Of a DNA stretch of 64,000 bases, positions 50,439 to 59,796 are shown piece after piece. The stretch is from Ochromonas danica. Taxonomy: Eukaryota; Sar; Chrysophyceae; Chromulinales; Chromulinaceae. Made by a program: the position numbers and the translations under genes. The stretch lies in NCBI GenBank assembly GCA_015146655.1, contig VKHL01000103.1:1-64000 (forward strand), written 5' to 3'. The notes beneath the pieces were generated by a model that ran no database searches, was not told where the DNA came from, and was given only the letters and a program-made list of their open reading frames with translations. Positions within the stretch are counted from its first letter, which is position 1. Each line of letters begins with the position of its first letter.

Positions 50439-51433
50439 ATGATTGCAGAGAAGCCAAAGACAGAATATGAACTGCAGGAAATAGACTCTTCTAAAGCTAG
50501 TCAGAGTTCTTCTTTATTTGCTGGACTCTCTTTTCCGGAAGTTCCTAAGAGTCGGATTGTTATTTCAAAAGAAAAGGCTGATGTTGTCCCCACAGCTACT
50601 GCTGGCACCACTGCATCAGCTCCTGAGCTTGCTAACCCTCCCATCTCAATGGAGATGGAAGCTGCCTTAGAGGCTTGTGAGACTACTCATCTCTTAGGAT
50701 TTTCATTTGATAATCAACAGCAGGCACCACAGAAGAAAGAGGAGGTGAGCAACAAGACCACGAGCTTGAGAGATCTTTCAGCTCTCTACGCTCCACTCGA
50801 AGTATACACTGCACCAGCTACTCAGACCATGAGAAGCTATCCAACCTTGCCAGATATTGAGCGAGTTTCTCTTCCTCCGCCATCTTCTGTGTCAACAAAC
50901 ACTGTCTATGGAGGACTTGTCCACCAACCACGACAGCTAGCACCTCCTCAAGTGGCGCATGGATCTGTAAATCCCGCAGTGGAGTCAAATCTTGTTCAGG
51001 AGTTGTTACAGGAAAACAGTCGTTTGACTGAAGAGGTGGCTGCTCTGAAGCGTAAGCTTACTCAACAACTGCCAGCACAGCAGCAACAACAACAGTCAGC
51101 CACACAGCAACAACAAACCACAAGTGACACTAGTAGCTCTTCGGAAAGAGTCAAGTATGTATGCTGTGGTCATTGCAGACAGTGGCTTAAGGCGCATGGC
51201 GATGCTGTCTTAGTGCGCTGCACTTTCTGTGATGCTGTGAATAACTGCAGCTTAGTTCCTGTTACTCAATCCAGCACAACGGTAAGAATTCTCTCATATT
51301 AAAGTTTACATCATAACTCACAATAGGATTGTCTAATTAGAACACAACAAGTGAGAGTCAGCAAGTCTCTAATCCCTCCTCACAATCGTTCCCTTATTCC
51401 TTGCTGGAGTGCTTCTCAAAGACTTTTTTCTAG
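50439..51433 (+). CDS. LSD1-type zinc finger protein
   Basis: Two exons (50439-51281, 51341-51433) give 311 codons. Residues 1-190 look disordered (Ser/Pro/Ala-rich). A short coiled coil lies at about 185-210 (LVQELLQENSRLTEEVAALKRKL), then a Gln-rich run. A zinc module at about 242-272, CGHCRQWLKAHGDAVLVRC and CTFCDAVNNC, follows. The C-x2-C-R ... V-R-C-x2-C pattern with N after it fits the LSD1 zinc finger known from plant cell-death regulators and algae. It may be a transcription or ubiquitin-linked adaptor. The function here is unknown. Confidence 0.7.
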
Positions 51434-51538
51434 CGAGTCTACAATGTTGTTGTCTTGTTATGTTTGTCTATGTTGTATAATTGACTAATAATTCGAATAT
51501 GGTGGTGGTGTGGGTGAATGGTCCTTGGTTTTGATTGC

Positions 51539-51563
51539 CAGATCTAGATTCCTAGATCTAGCT
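51539..51563. promoter_or_regulatory. ccagatctagattcctagatctagc element
   Basis: Two copies of (c)tagatcta-like palindromes, 14 bp apart, about 90-110 bp upstream of the C2-DysF gene start. This is the cleanest example of the AGATCT-type cluster. Confidence 0.35.
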
Positions 51564-51650
51564 TTTGGCTGCGGTTGGGATGGAATGTTGTTTGGGATCT
51601 GTTGTCTTGACTGTTTTTATGTTTTTATTGATTTTCCACTCGTAACCAGA

Positions 51651-52765
51651 ATGGGATGCTGTCAATCGGGAAGTAAAGAAGGAGGATATTTACAAAGATC
51701 CAAGACATTAACTGACCTTGCCCATGATCTCTTACCCAGTTTGAATGATGAGAGTCGAGTCTGCACGATCAAACTCATTCGCCTCTCTGATATCCCTGTA
51801 GCAAACAGCTTTCAAGGCTGTTCCGATCCTTTTGTAAGCTTTACAGTAGTACCAGGAGATAATGCTGCTGGACCACAGAAGCAGCAGAGTTCTGTCAAAC
51901 CTTCCACACGAAATCCCAAATGGGTGAGCCACCAGGACCATACCACTACCACTACTACCTCCACCTTCTTCTTCTTTGCACCTCTTATCATGTCATTTGG
52001 ATTAGGAACCACCAGAACGATTTCAATTTATTTTATCCAAGCCTTTAGAGTCGAAGATTGTTATCTCCGTGTTAGTACCCTCCCCCCTCCCCCTCCTATT
52101 GGCATGGTGGACTTTTACTAACTCTATTGATTATTTTTATTTTATTTTGTTTTAGTTATCATTATTTGCCTGGTAATCCTAAGAATTCCTTACCTCTTGG
52201 AGATGGAACACTGCGTATGAGAGATGTTGGCAGTGGTGGTGAGAAAGTGGTGAAGTTGAAACAACCCAGTGATGGTCGCTCTGCAGGAGAAGCGTATTTG
52301 CTAGTCACTTTACAAAGTGTTGAAGAAGCTGCATCTGTTCAAGAGCATATCGTCTATGAGTTTCAGCGGTGGAGACCATTGGGACAGTGGGGCACTCAGG
52401 ATGACCCCGCAAAACAACTGCTACCATCTGATCCTGGTCGATGGTGTCGTCGTGATGGTACACACTTTGGTAAAACTCTTGAAGTTGTAGCTCCAGAGGT
52501 TCCAACAGGTTGGATAGTGTCATCTGGATGGCACACGGTAACTACTGATGGTGATCATGAGGGATGGCAATATGCCACTGATTTCAGCAGTGCCTATTGG
52601 CATCCTTCTCAAGCAACTAGTTTGCTTGTACGGCGGCGTTCATGGCATAGAGAGATTCGTAAATCAGATGAATTACGGGCTGCTGAAGAGGAAGAAAGGA
52701 AACCAACTAATCCATCTGGAAAAGGTCGCAGACAAAGACTGTTGGGGAGCAGTCGTCGTAATTAA
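51651..52765 (+). CDS. Myristoylated C2-DysF domain protein
   Basis: Three exons (51651-51923, 52006-52070, 52156-52765) give 315 codons. The start MGCCQSGS fits N-myristoylation (Gly2) with nearby cysteines for palmitoylation. Residues about 35-155 are a C2 domain: CTIKLIRLSDIPVAN, CSDPFVSF, STRNPKWEPPERFQF across the first splice site, and SKIVISVYHYL across the second. Residues about 176-290 are a dysferlin/peroxin (DysF) domain: VYEFQRWRP, GW, DPGRWCRRDG, the D-x-E-G-W-x-Y-A-x-D-F signature (DHEGWQYATDF) and VRRRSWHREI. DysF occurs in dysferlin and in peroxins Pex23/30. It is probably a peripheral membrane protein binding Ca2+/phospholipid. The combination is compact and unusual. Confidence 0.85.
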
Positions 52766-52991
52766 TATATGGTAATACCATCACCACCTCCACCACCACC
52801 ACTCACACTGCTCCTCCTCCTCCTGCTTCTGCTTCTGCTCTGCCGTATATTATCGTTCTACTAGATATATGTCCAATATTATGAAGTAGTCTACTGTGAC
52901 CTTCTCATTGTCATGAAATGATTCTGATTGTTCTCATTCTCTGGAATAGTCTAGTCTACACTATTGTGTGATGAGTAGTTGAATTATTTTG

Positions 52992-53522
52992 TTACTTAAA
53001 GAAAGGATTTCCCAACAGAACAATAGTAGTTGATTGACAGACAATCTCATCCTTAGGAGGGGAGGAGGAGGAGGTGATGATGTCTTTCCAAGATGAAGGC
53101 AGACCTTCTAAAGTCAGTTGATTGTTCGCAGCATTGACGTATTGAAGTCCATCCATCTCAGCCATAGCAGGGGGAAGAGAAATAAGTCGATTTCCATTGA
53201 TAAACAGCTTCTTCAGCCTATTATAGCATTCCATCCATTAGTTGGTCATGGTAATGGTAATGTAGAGTATTGTATGTCACCTGATGAGTTTTGTAATAGA
53301 ATCAGGTAGTTCTTCTAATTCATTACTACTAATAGAAAGTACTTCTAACTCTTCTAATAGTATAAGACTATCAGGTAGAATAGTGATATGATTTTGTCTT
53401 AACCATAATTGACGTAAACGAGGTAGATGACAGAGACCAAGAGGGAGAGAGACAAGGTCATTGTTATCCACAGCCTATTATTGTTATTGTTATTATTATA
53501 CATCATGAGTCATCATCACGCA

Positions 53523-53603
<81 letters not shown>

Positions 53604-54227
53604 ACATACCTAAATGGTTGGTATCATCATAGTCATCATAATAATCTCTTACCAATATTTCGAGGTTTGTTAATGTTGAAATTGCTTCAGGTAGTTCAGC
53701 TAATCGATTACTAGAAAGTCGTAAAGTTGTCAAAGCAGAGAGTTGGCAAAGGGCAGTGGTAGGGAAAGACTCCAACTCATTGTCATCCAGCCAGACCACT
53801 TTCAATGTCTTCAACTGACCAAACTAGAGAAGAAGAGGAAGAGTCAATGTACCATTTTCAATAAGGGGGACAGGGGGAGGGGGGGTCTTACCTCAGTGGG
53901 TAAGGTAGTCAAGTTATTACAGCCTAGATTGATTTCTTCAATAGGTGTTTGAGCTAACATGGAAATACCTTGTAGGTTAGAGAGAGCGTTATCATAGAGA
54001 TTCAGAGTGACCAGCTGACTCAGAGCAGACAGTCTAGAAGCATCTTTCTCTTCCAGCTGATTGTTATTGTTACCACTACTACCTCTTCCTCCTCCTCCTC
54101 CTCCACATAATACTTTCACACTACCTTGAAACTCAGCAAACCTTTTCGAAAGATTTAATACTTTACGTTCATCTTTCTCATCTTGTAAGATTTCATCAAT
54201 TCTTCTACGGTCTTTTTTAATAAACAT
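52992..54227 (-). CDS. Leucine-rich repeat protein
   Basis: Four exons (54227-53892, 53823-53653, 53474-53281, 53217-52992) give 308 codons. After a charged helical start (KKDRRRIDEILQDEKDERKVLNLS) and a Gly/Asn-rich loop come about nine to ten LRRs of 22-24 residues (LVTLNLYDNALSNLQG, IEEINLGCNNLTTLP, LKVVWLDDNELESFP and others). The last repeat is followed by SSWKDIITSSSS and a short GNPFFK cap. The LPxx(L/I) spacing is the plant/SDS22-Shoc2 type. Without any other domain it is probably a protein-binding adaptor. Intron 2 holds a long CA repeat. Confidence 0.88.
53520..53600. repeat. (CA)n microsatellite in an LRR-gene intron
   Basis: About 39 CA dinucleotides without interruption from about 53523 to 53599 on the plus strand (TG on the gene's sense strand), inside the intron between LRR exons 2 and 3 (53475-53652). 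It is the longest simple repeat in the window. Confidence 0.95.
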
Positions 54228-54355
54228 CTTCTTATGAACTCTATAGTAGTGATGACTACTACTGTACGATTGATTACCTTACTACTATGATTAGTCTAGT
54301 CTAGGTTATTGTTTACTGTTTATTCATTCATCAACACCAATACGCTTTTCAAACT

Positions 54356-54394
54356 CAAATCTGGCTATTTGGTCTAGCCATCTGGACATTTAGC
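54356..54394. promoter_or_regulatory. caaatctgg / tctagcc / tctgg cluster in a divergent promoter
   Basis: Between the divergent LRR (start 54227) and PIG-M (start 54497) genes: caaatctggctatttgg, gtctagcc and atctggac within 39 bases. It shares the aaatctgg word with 17385 and 2947. Confidence 0.3.
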
Positions 54395-54496
54395 TTTAGC
54401 TCCATCTTGGATTGGAGTTCAATTCCATGGAATCACTGTTATTAACTTAGTTAGTTACTAGTTATGAGTTATTAGTTATCAGTGTATTTCCGAGCA

Positions 54497-55852
54497 ATGA
54501 TGAAAGAAAATAATACTATGAAGAACAACAATGATAACTATCAATTCCAGATAGTAATTATCATCATTGCCTTTCTTATTCGCTTGTTAGTGATATTAGT
54601 AGGTTCTTATATTGATGAAGCATGGTCTCCTTTACATTTCACTGATATTGACTATTGGGTATTCAATGATGCTGCTGGACACGTGGCAGTAGGACAATCT
54701 GCTTATGAGAGACCTTCTTATCGATATTCACCTATACTAGCTTGGATGCTATTAGGTAATATTTGGATTCATCCAATATGGGGAAAAATGATTTTTATTA
54801 TTTTTGATATTATTTGTTTAAGAGAAGTGAATCAATTAGCAACTTATCTTACAGTAATAGAAGAAGATGATGATGATGGAAGAAGAACAAGAACAAGAAG
54901 TAGAAGTAGAAGTAGAAGAGAACAAGATGATCATACGACAACTACTATCACTACTAATAATAGAAGAAGGCAATGGTTAGGAATACTATATGCATTAAAT
55001 CCTTTATCTATTATAATCTGTTGTCGAGGTAGTTTTGATTCAGTCTCTACCTATCTTGTCTTATTAACAATGAGATATATCTTACAAAAGAAAGTCCTTC
55101 CTGCTGCTTTAGTCTATGGACTTGTAGTTCATCTTCGACTTTATCCTATCATCTATTTCCCATCTCTTCTCTTATCTCTTCTTCTGTCACCACTACCACC
55201 ACCAACTGCTACTACTACTGCTGTTGCTGGGTTAGGTTCGAGTAGTACTTCCCTCTTCTTTGTCCGTCAATTCAAGCAATCTTTACCTGCTGTCATCTTA
55301 TTTTTCTGTATCAGTTTGGTTGTTATTGCTGGTTTAGGTGTTCTATGTGGTGAAGAATATTGGGAACATGCTGTGTTTCACCATTTCCATCGAATTGATC
55401 ATCGACATAATTTCTCTGTCTATTCTTATCTACTTTACCTTCTCAAGAGCTCGGGTGGGACTTTACCTGGATATTTCTCTATAATTGCATTTGGTTTACA
55501 AGCTTTAGTTCTGTTAGGAGTAGCCTTGAAATGGGCTAGAAGTAATCTCATCCTATGTCTCTTATTACAGACTTTGGTCTTCGTAGCTTTCAATAAGGTC
55601 GCTACAGCACAATACTTCCTCTGGTATCTTGCTTTGTTACCTCTAGCTCTTCGACGAGATCAGCTGGTTAAACCTTATTTGTTAGTTGCAGGAGGTTTAT
55701 GGATGGCTAGTGTGGGCTGGTGGCTAAGGCTTGGCTATGAAGTGGAATTCCAAGGACAGCCTGCAATGCGAGCACTCTGGTTCGCAGCTTTATTCCTTCT
55801 TTTTGCTCATGTTTTGTTGATCATGGCCATTGCTAAGGCAGCAGTGGAATGA
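54497..55852 (+). CDS. PIGM: GPI mannosyltransferase 1 (PIG-M)
   Basis: A single-exon ORF of 451 codons from ATG 54497. The diagnostic start HFTDIDYWVFNDAA, with the catalytic DxD in the first lumenal loop, is followed by YERPSYRYSPILAWML, GILYALNPLSIIICCRGSFDS and AALVYGLVVHLRLYPIIY. About nine to ten hydrophobic segments follow, and NKVATAQYFLWYLALLPLAL. PIG-M adds the first mannose to GPI precursors in the ER lumen from Dol-P-Man. A low-complexity Arg/Ser/Thr insert (TRTRSRSRSRRE, near residue 135) lies in a loop before NNRRRQWLG. It is coded by agaagaac/agaagt repeats. Confidence 0.95.
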   Translation: MMKENNTMKNNNDNYQFQIVIIIIAFLIRLLVILVGSYIDEAWSPLHFTDIDYWVFNDAAGHVAVGQSAYERPSYRYSPILAWMLLGNIWIHPIWGKMIFIIFDIICLREVNQLATYLTVIEEDDDDGRRTRTRSRSRSRREQDDHTTTTITTNNRRRQWLGILYALNPLSIIICCRGSFDSVSTYLVLLTMRYILQKKVLPAALVYGLVVHLRLYPIIYFPSLLLSLLLSPLPPPTATTTAVAGLGSSSTSLFFVRQFKQSLPAVILFFCISLVVIAGLGVLCGEEYWEHAVFHHFHRIDHRHNFSVYSYLLYLLKSSGGTLPGYFSIIAFGLQALVLLGVALKWARSNLILCLLLQTLVFVAFNKVATAQYFLWYLALLPLALRRDQLVKPYLLVAGGLWMASVGWWLRLGYEVEFQGQPAMRALWFAALFLLFAHVLLIMAIAKAAVE

Positions 55853-56264
55853 GAGGAAGTGTTTCAAATATGTTTGATTGCTCCCTTCATTGTAAAGTGT
55901 TGCGAGCAAGTTTAGGACAAGAGAGCTTTAACCACTGAAGAAGAGACGAGAATCACATATATTATACAGTAGAGTTCATCTACTACAGTAATAGTAAAAG
56001 CCTTCAAAGGGCAAATTCTCTTAGCTTATCATGTCATTCCATGGGATGAGAAAGTAGAACTTAACTCTCCATCACCCATCCATCCACTACTACAATGATG
56101 ATGTCATGAAATAAATGCAAAGAGAATAAAAAGACAAGAAGATCTTACGAGAAGCAAAACTATATACTCATCCATCCACCATCCACTCGAGACTATCTCA
56201 CTATATATTAGCTAATAAAGCAATCTTATACCACCAATGATGACTCAGACCTCCTTCACCTCGT
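55853..56264. other. 3' intergenic between convergent genes
   Basis: AT-rich sequence between PIG-M and the cyclophilin-like gene, with aataaa-like words (56110, 56123). No ORF or RNA gene is recognised. Confidence 0.4.
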
Positions 56265-57527
56265 CTACCGCAATAAGCGGAGTGTAGGGATCTTAATATA
56301 ATGTTCAGGCGGAGAGATAAAGCCTGACGGTGGATGAGCTCCTGGTTGTTTCTTCATTTGTTGCACAACGTCAAGTCCTTCCTCGATAACACCAAAGCAT
56401 GTGTCTGCCTCGGTATTCGAGCCTTGAGATCCAGGTCCATGGTTCTCAGTATTATCTAAGATAGAAATATAGAATTCAGGGCCACCAGGACGACCAGCAA
56501 AGCCCAATGTGAACTGCTGATGAGGGAAGCTTGGACTGTATTCCTGAAAGGCCAGCCCTGGCAACTTGGCATGGACCATGGCCTGCAAAACATGACCTGC
56601 GCGACGATGGAAAGCACCACCTTTCCAGTTAGAGACTGCCTCTAAGAAGTAATAGACTGCATAAGGCAGATACTCCAAAGGAGCGAGGCGTATTTTGATC
56701 ACTCCTTGAGCAGGCAGGGAAGGATCCAACCTTTGCATGGAAGCGGGATAGCTGACCACCATCTCCACAAAATAAGGTTCGGGACCATAATGATGAATTA
56801 CATACTCTCGTGCTAAGTTTTGTAAAACTGCAACCTCAGCCATGGCGAGAGGGTCAGTCTCCATGACAAGCTGTTGCTCGGATTTTAACCGTCGTACCTT
56901 CTCAATCTGCAATGTCAGCAACTTGTCCAGTTCTGACTCAGTAAACTCCTTTGGAGGGGCAGTTTTAATATCATTTGATCGAAGAGAAGCCTTGGGAATA
57001 ATAGGCTCAGGAGGAGTTCCTTTGACTGTCCCACCAGCAACCACAGCGGAGGAGGAGGAGGAGGAAGAGGAAGAGGAAGAGGAAGAAAGAGACTTGCTGC
57101 TGCGACTAGCTATCAAATCCTTCTCTCGCATTTTAATCTGCCGCTCTAACTTCGTTAAATGTTCCTCCTCTAATCGAGATAAGACTCTAACAGTGCTTGG
57201 AGGTACAGCTGAGGATTTGCTTTTGAGATATCCGTTAAGGGTGCCAATGGATCCTCCAAGAGAAGAGTCGACGGAATAGCTGGAAGACCCAGAGAAGACA
57301 CTCTGTACGAGATCGATCCTCATCCAAAGAAACAGACACAGAGCCAAGAGAATGACGATGCTGATGGCCAGCCCAAGCCATCTGGAGCGATTGTAAGGCT
57401 TTCTTTCCTTTGGCGTGGGCAAGGAGTAATAGGGAGCAGCTGCATCCTCCAGATCCTCTGAATGAACTAAGAGATGGGGAGGTAAAGTGACCCCAGCCGA
57501 TCGAATCCCACGGTGTCGAGCCTCCAT
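56265..57527 (-). CDS. Membrane-anchored cyclophilin-like protein
   Basis: A single-exon ORF. With the ATG at 57527 it has 420 codons; an ATG at 57614 in the same frame would add 29. Residues about 48-70 are a transmembrane helix (WLGLAISIVILLALCLFLWM) that makes a type II protein. A Ser-rich and coiled-coil stem follows. The C-terminal 170 residues are a divergent cyclophilin domain: GVIKIRLAPLEYLPYAVYYFLEAV, GGAFHRRAGHVLQA, FTLGFAGRPGGPEFYISILDN and CFGVIEEGLDVVQQM. The catalytic-region FHR is kept, but the QGGD and the Trp that contacts cyclosporin are not evident. Prolyl isomerase activity is therefore uncertain. It probably sits in the secretory pathway. A poly-Ser run lies at about residue 155. 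Confidence 0.82.
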   Translation of the reverse strand: MEARHRGIRSAGVTLPPHLLVHSEDLEDAAAPYYSLPTPKERKPYNRSRWLGLAISIVILLALCLFLWMRIDLVQSVFSGSSSYSVDSSLGGSIGTLNGYLKSKSSAVPPSTVRVLSRLEEEHLTKLERQIKMREKDLIASRSSKSLSSSSSSSSSSSSSAVVAGGTVKGTPPEPIIPKASLRSNDIKTAPPKEFTESELDKLLTLQIEKVRRLKSEQQLVMETDPLAMAEVAVLQNLAREYVIHHYGPEPYFVEMVVSYPASMQRLDPSLPAQGVIKIRLAPLEYLPYAVYYFLEAVSNWKGGAFHRRAGHVLQAMVHAKLPGLAFQEYSPSFPHQQFTLGFAGRPGGPEFYISILDNTENHGPGSQGSNTEADTCFGVIEEGLDVVQQMKKQPGAHPPSGFISPPEHYIKIPTLRLLR

Positions 57528-57582
57528 AATGTGAGAATGATAAATGACCTGTTCGTTGATCCACACCTTCTCTACACAGTAA

Positions 57583-57648
57583 CAGCGCGTTTTTATCAAC
57601 AACGCGATTATCATGATCAGCTTTATGGACACGTTTTTATCAACAACG
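57583..57648. repeat. 17-bp direct repeat and agcgcgttttt element upstream of the cyclophilin-like gene
   Basis: cgtttttatcaacaacg occurs at 57588-57604 and 57632-57648, 44 bp apart. The first overlaps agcgcgttttt, a variant of the ACGCGT words. It lies 55-120 bp upstream of the chosen start, so it is probably regulatory if that start is right. Confidence 0.45.
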
Positions 57649-57687
57649 GAATTGTCTTTAGCGTTGTAGACAATGTTCTAACAGACC

Positions 57688-59586
57688 TTATCTAGAAGCA
57701 GATGAGTCACTTTGATGTCGCGAATGAGCAAGCTCTCCTTGTATCTCATCTTCAGTCATCAATCGATTCCGAAAGCTAAAGCCTTCACTATGCGATACTA
57801 AGAACAGATCTTTGCGTCCATCTCCACGGAGGGGATGAATATGACTAGCCTTGACAAACCACTCGCCTGGCATAGGACGACCTAATAGCCGGCTAGATGA
57901 TGACGGATTTTGCGGCATCGCATAATGGAAGGTGGAACCATCAGACAAACGCCCTCGCACCAAGAGTTCTCCCTCTTCTCTTCTATCCCCCGACAACAAA
58001 GTGACAAGATTGGACTCGGGCGGGAACGAGACCAATACCTCCACAACTGCCATTTCACTTCTTGTAGAATGAAGCGGAGGTGCTGATTGTTGAAGATGAT
58101 CCGCAACAGAGAGGAACTTCACATCTTCTTGCTTGTGAAGGTGTTCATGGCCCATCTGATCATCGTGTCTCTTTCCATCATGATCAACATGAGAATTCAA
58201 ATTCAAAGAGTTCAAATAACTTTGCGGCCATTGGGTATTACGCGAGTAAGCAGTATCCGCACATAAAATTCGCAACTGGTTTTGTAAAAGAGTGATAGGC
58301 CAAGGAGCATCACCATGTGGTTGGTGCCCTACAATAAGTTGATGGATATTATTCTCTACCAACCACTGAGCAGCAGTTATATTGGGAGGATTAGCTTGTC
58401 CTGCGGACAAATAACTGGAGTAAATAACGCTTGGATTCTGTTGTCTATCTGGCAGCCATCCCATTCCATACTGCAATAGTCGACTGCCAGGTTGAGCGTG
58501 GCCATAGCCTCCACTTTCTTCCCAAATGATCGCATCTTTGTTGTTCGACGATTCTATAGCTTTAATATAGCGATCACAGTTGGCACAATAATCTTCTATC
58601 TCTCTGCGAGCAAATGAATTCAACCGATCAATCCATTGACGAGGATCTGTGATGGTCTCTGCTTGCTCATAGACGGTCTCCCGTTCATCTCCTGGTACCC
58701 ATCTATTTAACATAAGGATCAAACGTGCTTGGAAGGAATTCTGTAAGAGTTAATCGACTTCCTTACCCACGATTATAGTCATGCAGGGCACCATGCAAGA
58801 AGAGCGTATCCCCGAGTAAAAGCGCAACTTGTGCTTGTTTTAAGTATTGGAGAAGTAAGCCAGGCTTTGGTGAGGGTCGAATCATGTCAAGGAAGGAGTT
58901 AGAGACTTCTTCATCACTTGCAGGATGTCCTAGCAGTTGTTCTAGTTCTCTTCGTCGAAACTCAAAAGCTTGTGGTGCTCCCATCGTACGACTAAGAATC
59001 TGTTAACACAGGAGAGAAGGATCTTCAGTTTTCATTTCTTTCCACTATCTCAATATCTTTCAATTTCGCTTACCCATTTCAGTTTGCTGGCAGTACAACG
59101 ACGAGAGACTTCTGATTGTGCAGTTTGTTGATCTTGTGTAGTGCGCAGCCAATAGACAGAGGCTTCCTTCTCCAAACTGTGCTGACTCAGACTAAATGGA
59201 AGACGAAGCTTATTAATATCACGATTCCCCATAATGAAATAGACACGATCAGGATGTTCTTTCTTTAGATGAAGAAGATCTTGAAGGATGCGGATGTCTC
59301 CATCCCCACGATCACAGACATCTCCACCATAGACAAAGATAGATCGATCACGTAGCTTAACTTGTCCATCTACTTTGTCATGATAGAGTACAGTGGAATG
59401 GTCGACATATCGTTGCCAATAGTGATAGTCTCCCTCCAAATCGGTAGCAAACCCAACGAGTGGACCATTCTTAGAGTGTCGAGCAGCTGCAGAAGCAAGA
59501 TATCTTTGACATCTATTGATTCCTTCTCCTTTCCATCCATTTAGAACGAGAGTTTGCACCAACAATAGCTTTCCCAACCGCATCAT
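57688..59586 (-). CDS. Calcineurin-like metallophosphoesterase
   Basis: Three exons (59586-59074, 58999-58767, 58702-57688) give 586 codons. Metal-binding motifs appear in order: FATDLEGDYHYW (D-x-x in place of D-x-H), VYGGDVCDRGDGDI (GDxxDRG), FIMGNRDINKLRL (GNRD), then FLHGALHD and IVGHQPHGD (GHxP-H). The enzyme resembles the Ser/Thr-phosphatase-like, ApaH/Shewanella-like group but with a long C-terminal part. A His/Asp-rich insert (HVDHDGKRHDDQMGHEHLH, about residue 420) could bind metal. The N-terminus is mildly hydrophobic (LLLVQTLVL). The substrate is unknown. An ACGCGT word lies 51 bp upstream of the start. Confidence 0.82.
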
Positions 59587-59635
59587 GGCTATTGGGAGTT
59601 GAATTCTCTCCTTCAAAAACGCAGACGGTCGGAAC

Positions 59636-59647
59636 AACGCGTTTCCA
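59636..59647. promoter_or_regulatory. aacgcgtttcc element upstream of the metallophosphoesterase
   Basis: An ACGCGT core with a gtttcc arm, 51 bp before the ATG. It matches half of the palindrome at 19964. Confidence 0.25.
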
Positions 59648-59796
59648 GCATGTTTTCTCACGTAAGTAATAATATTATTTTCGGCGTAACGATCGTCAAC
59701 AATCAGCAGTTGGACGACTTGCTTTAGCGATATCGATATCCAACAGTTACGGAATAAATTTCATCTTATCTATGGCCGTCTAGAGGATAAAAAGTG

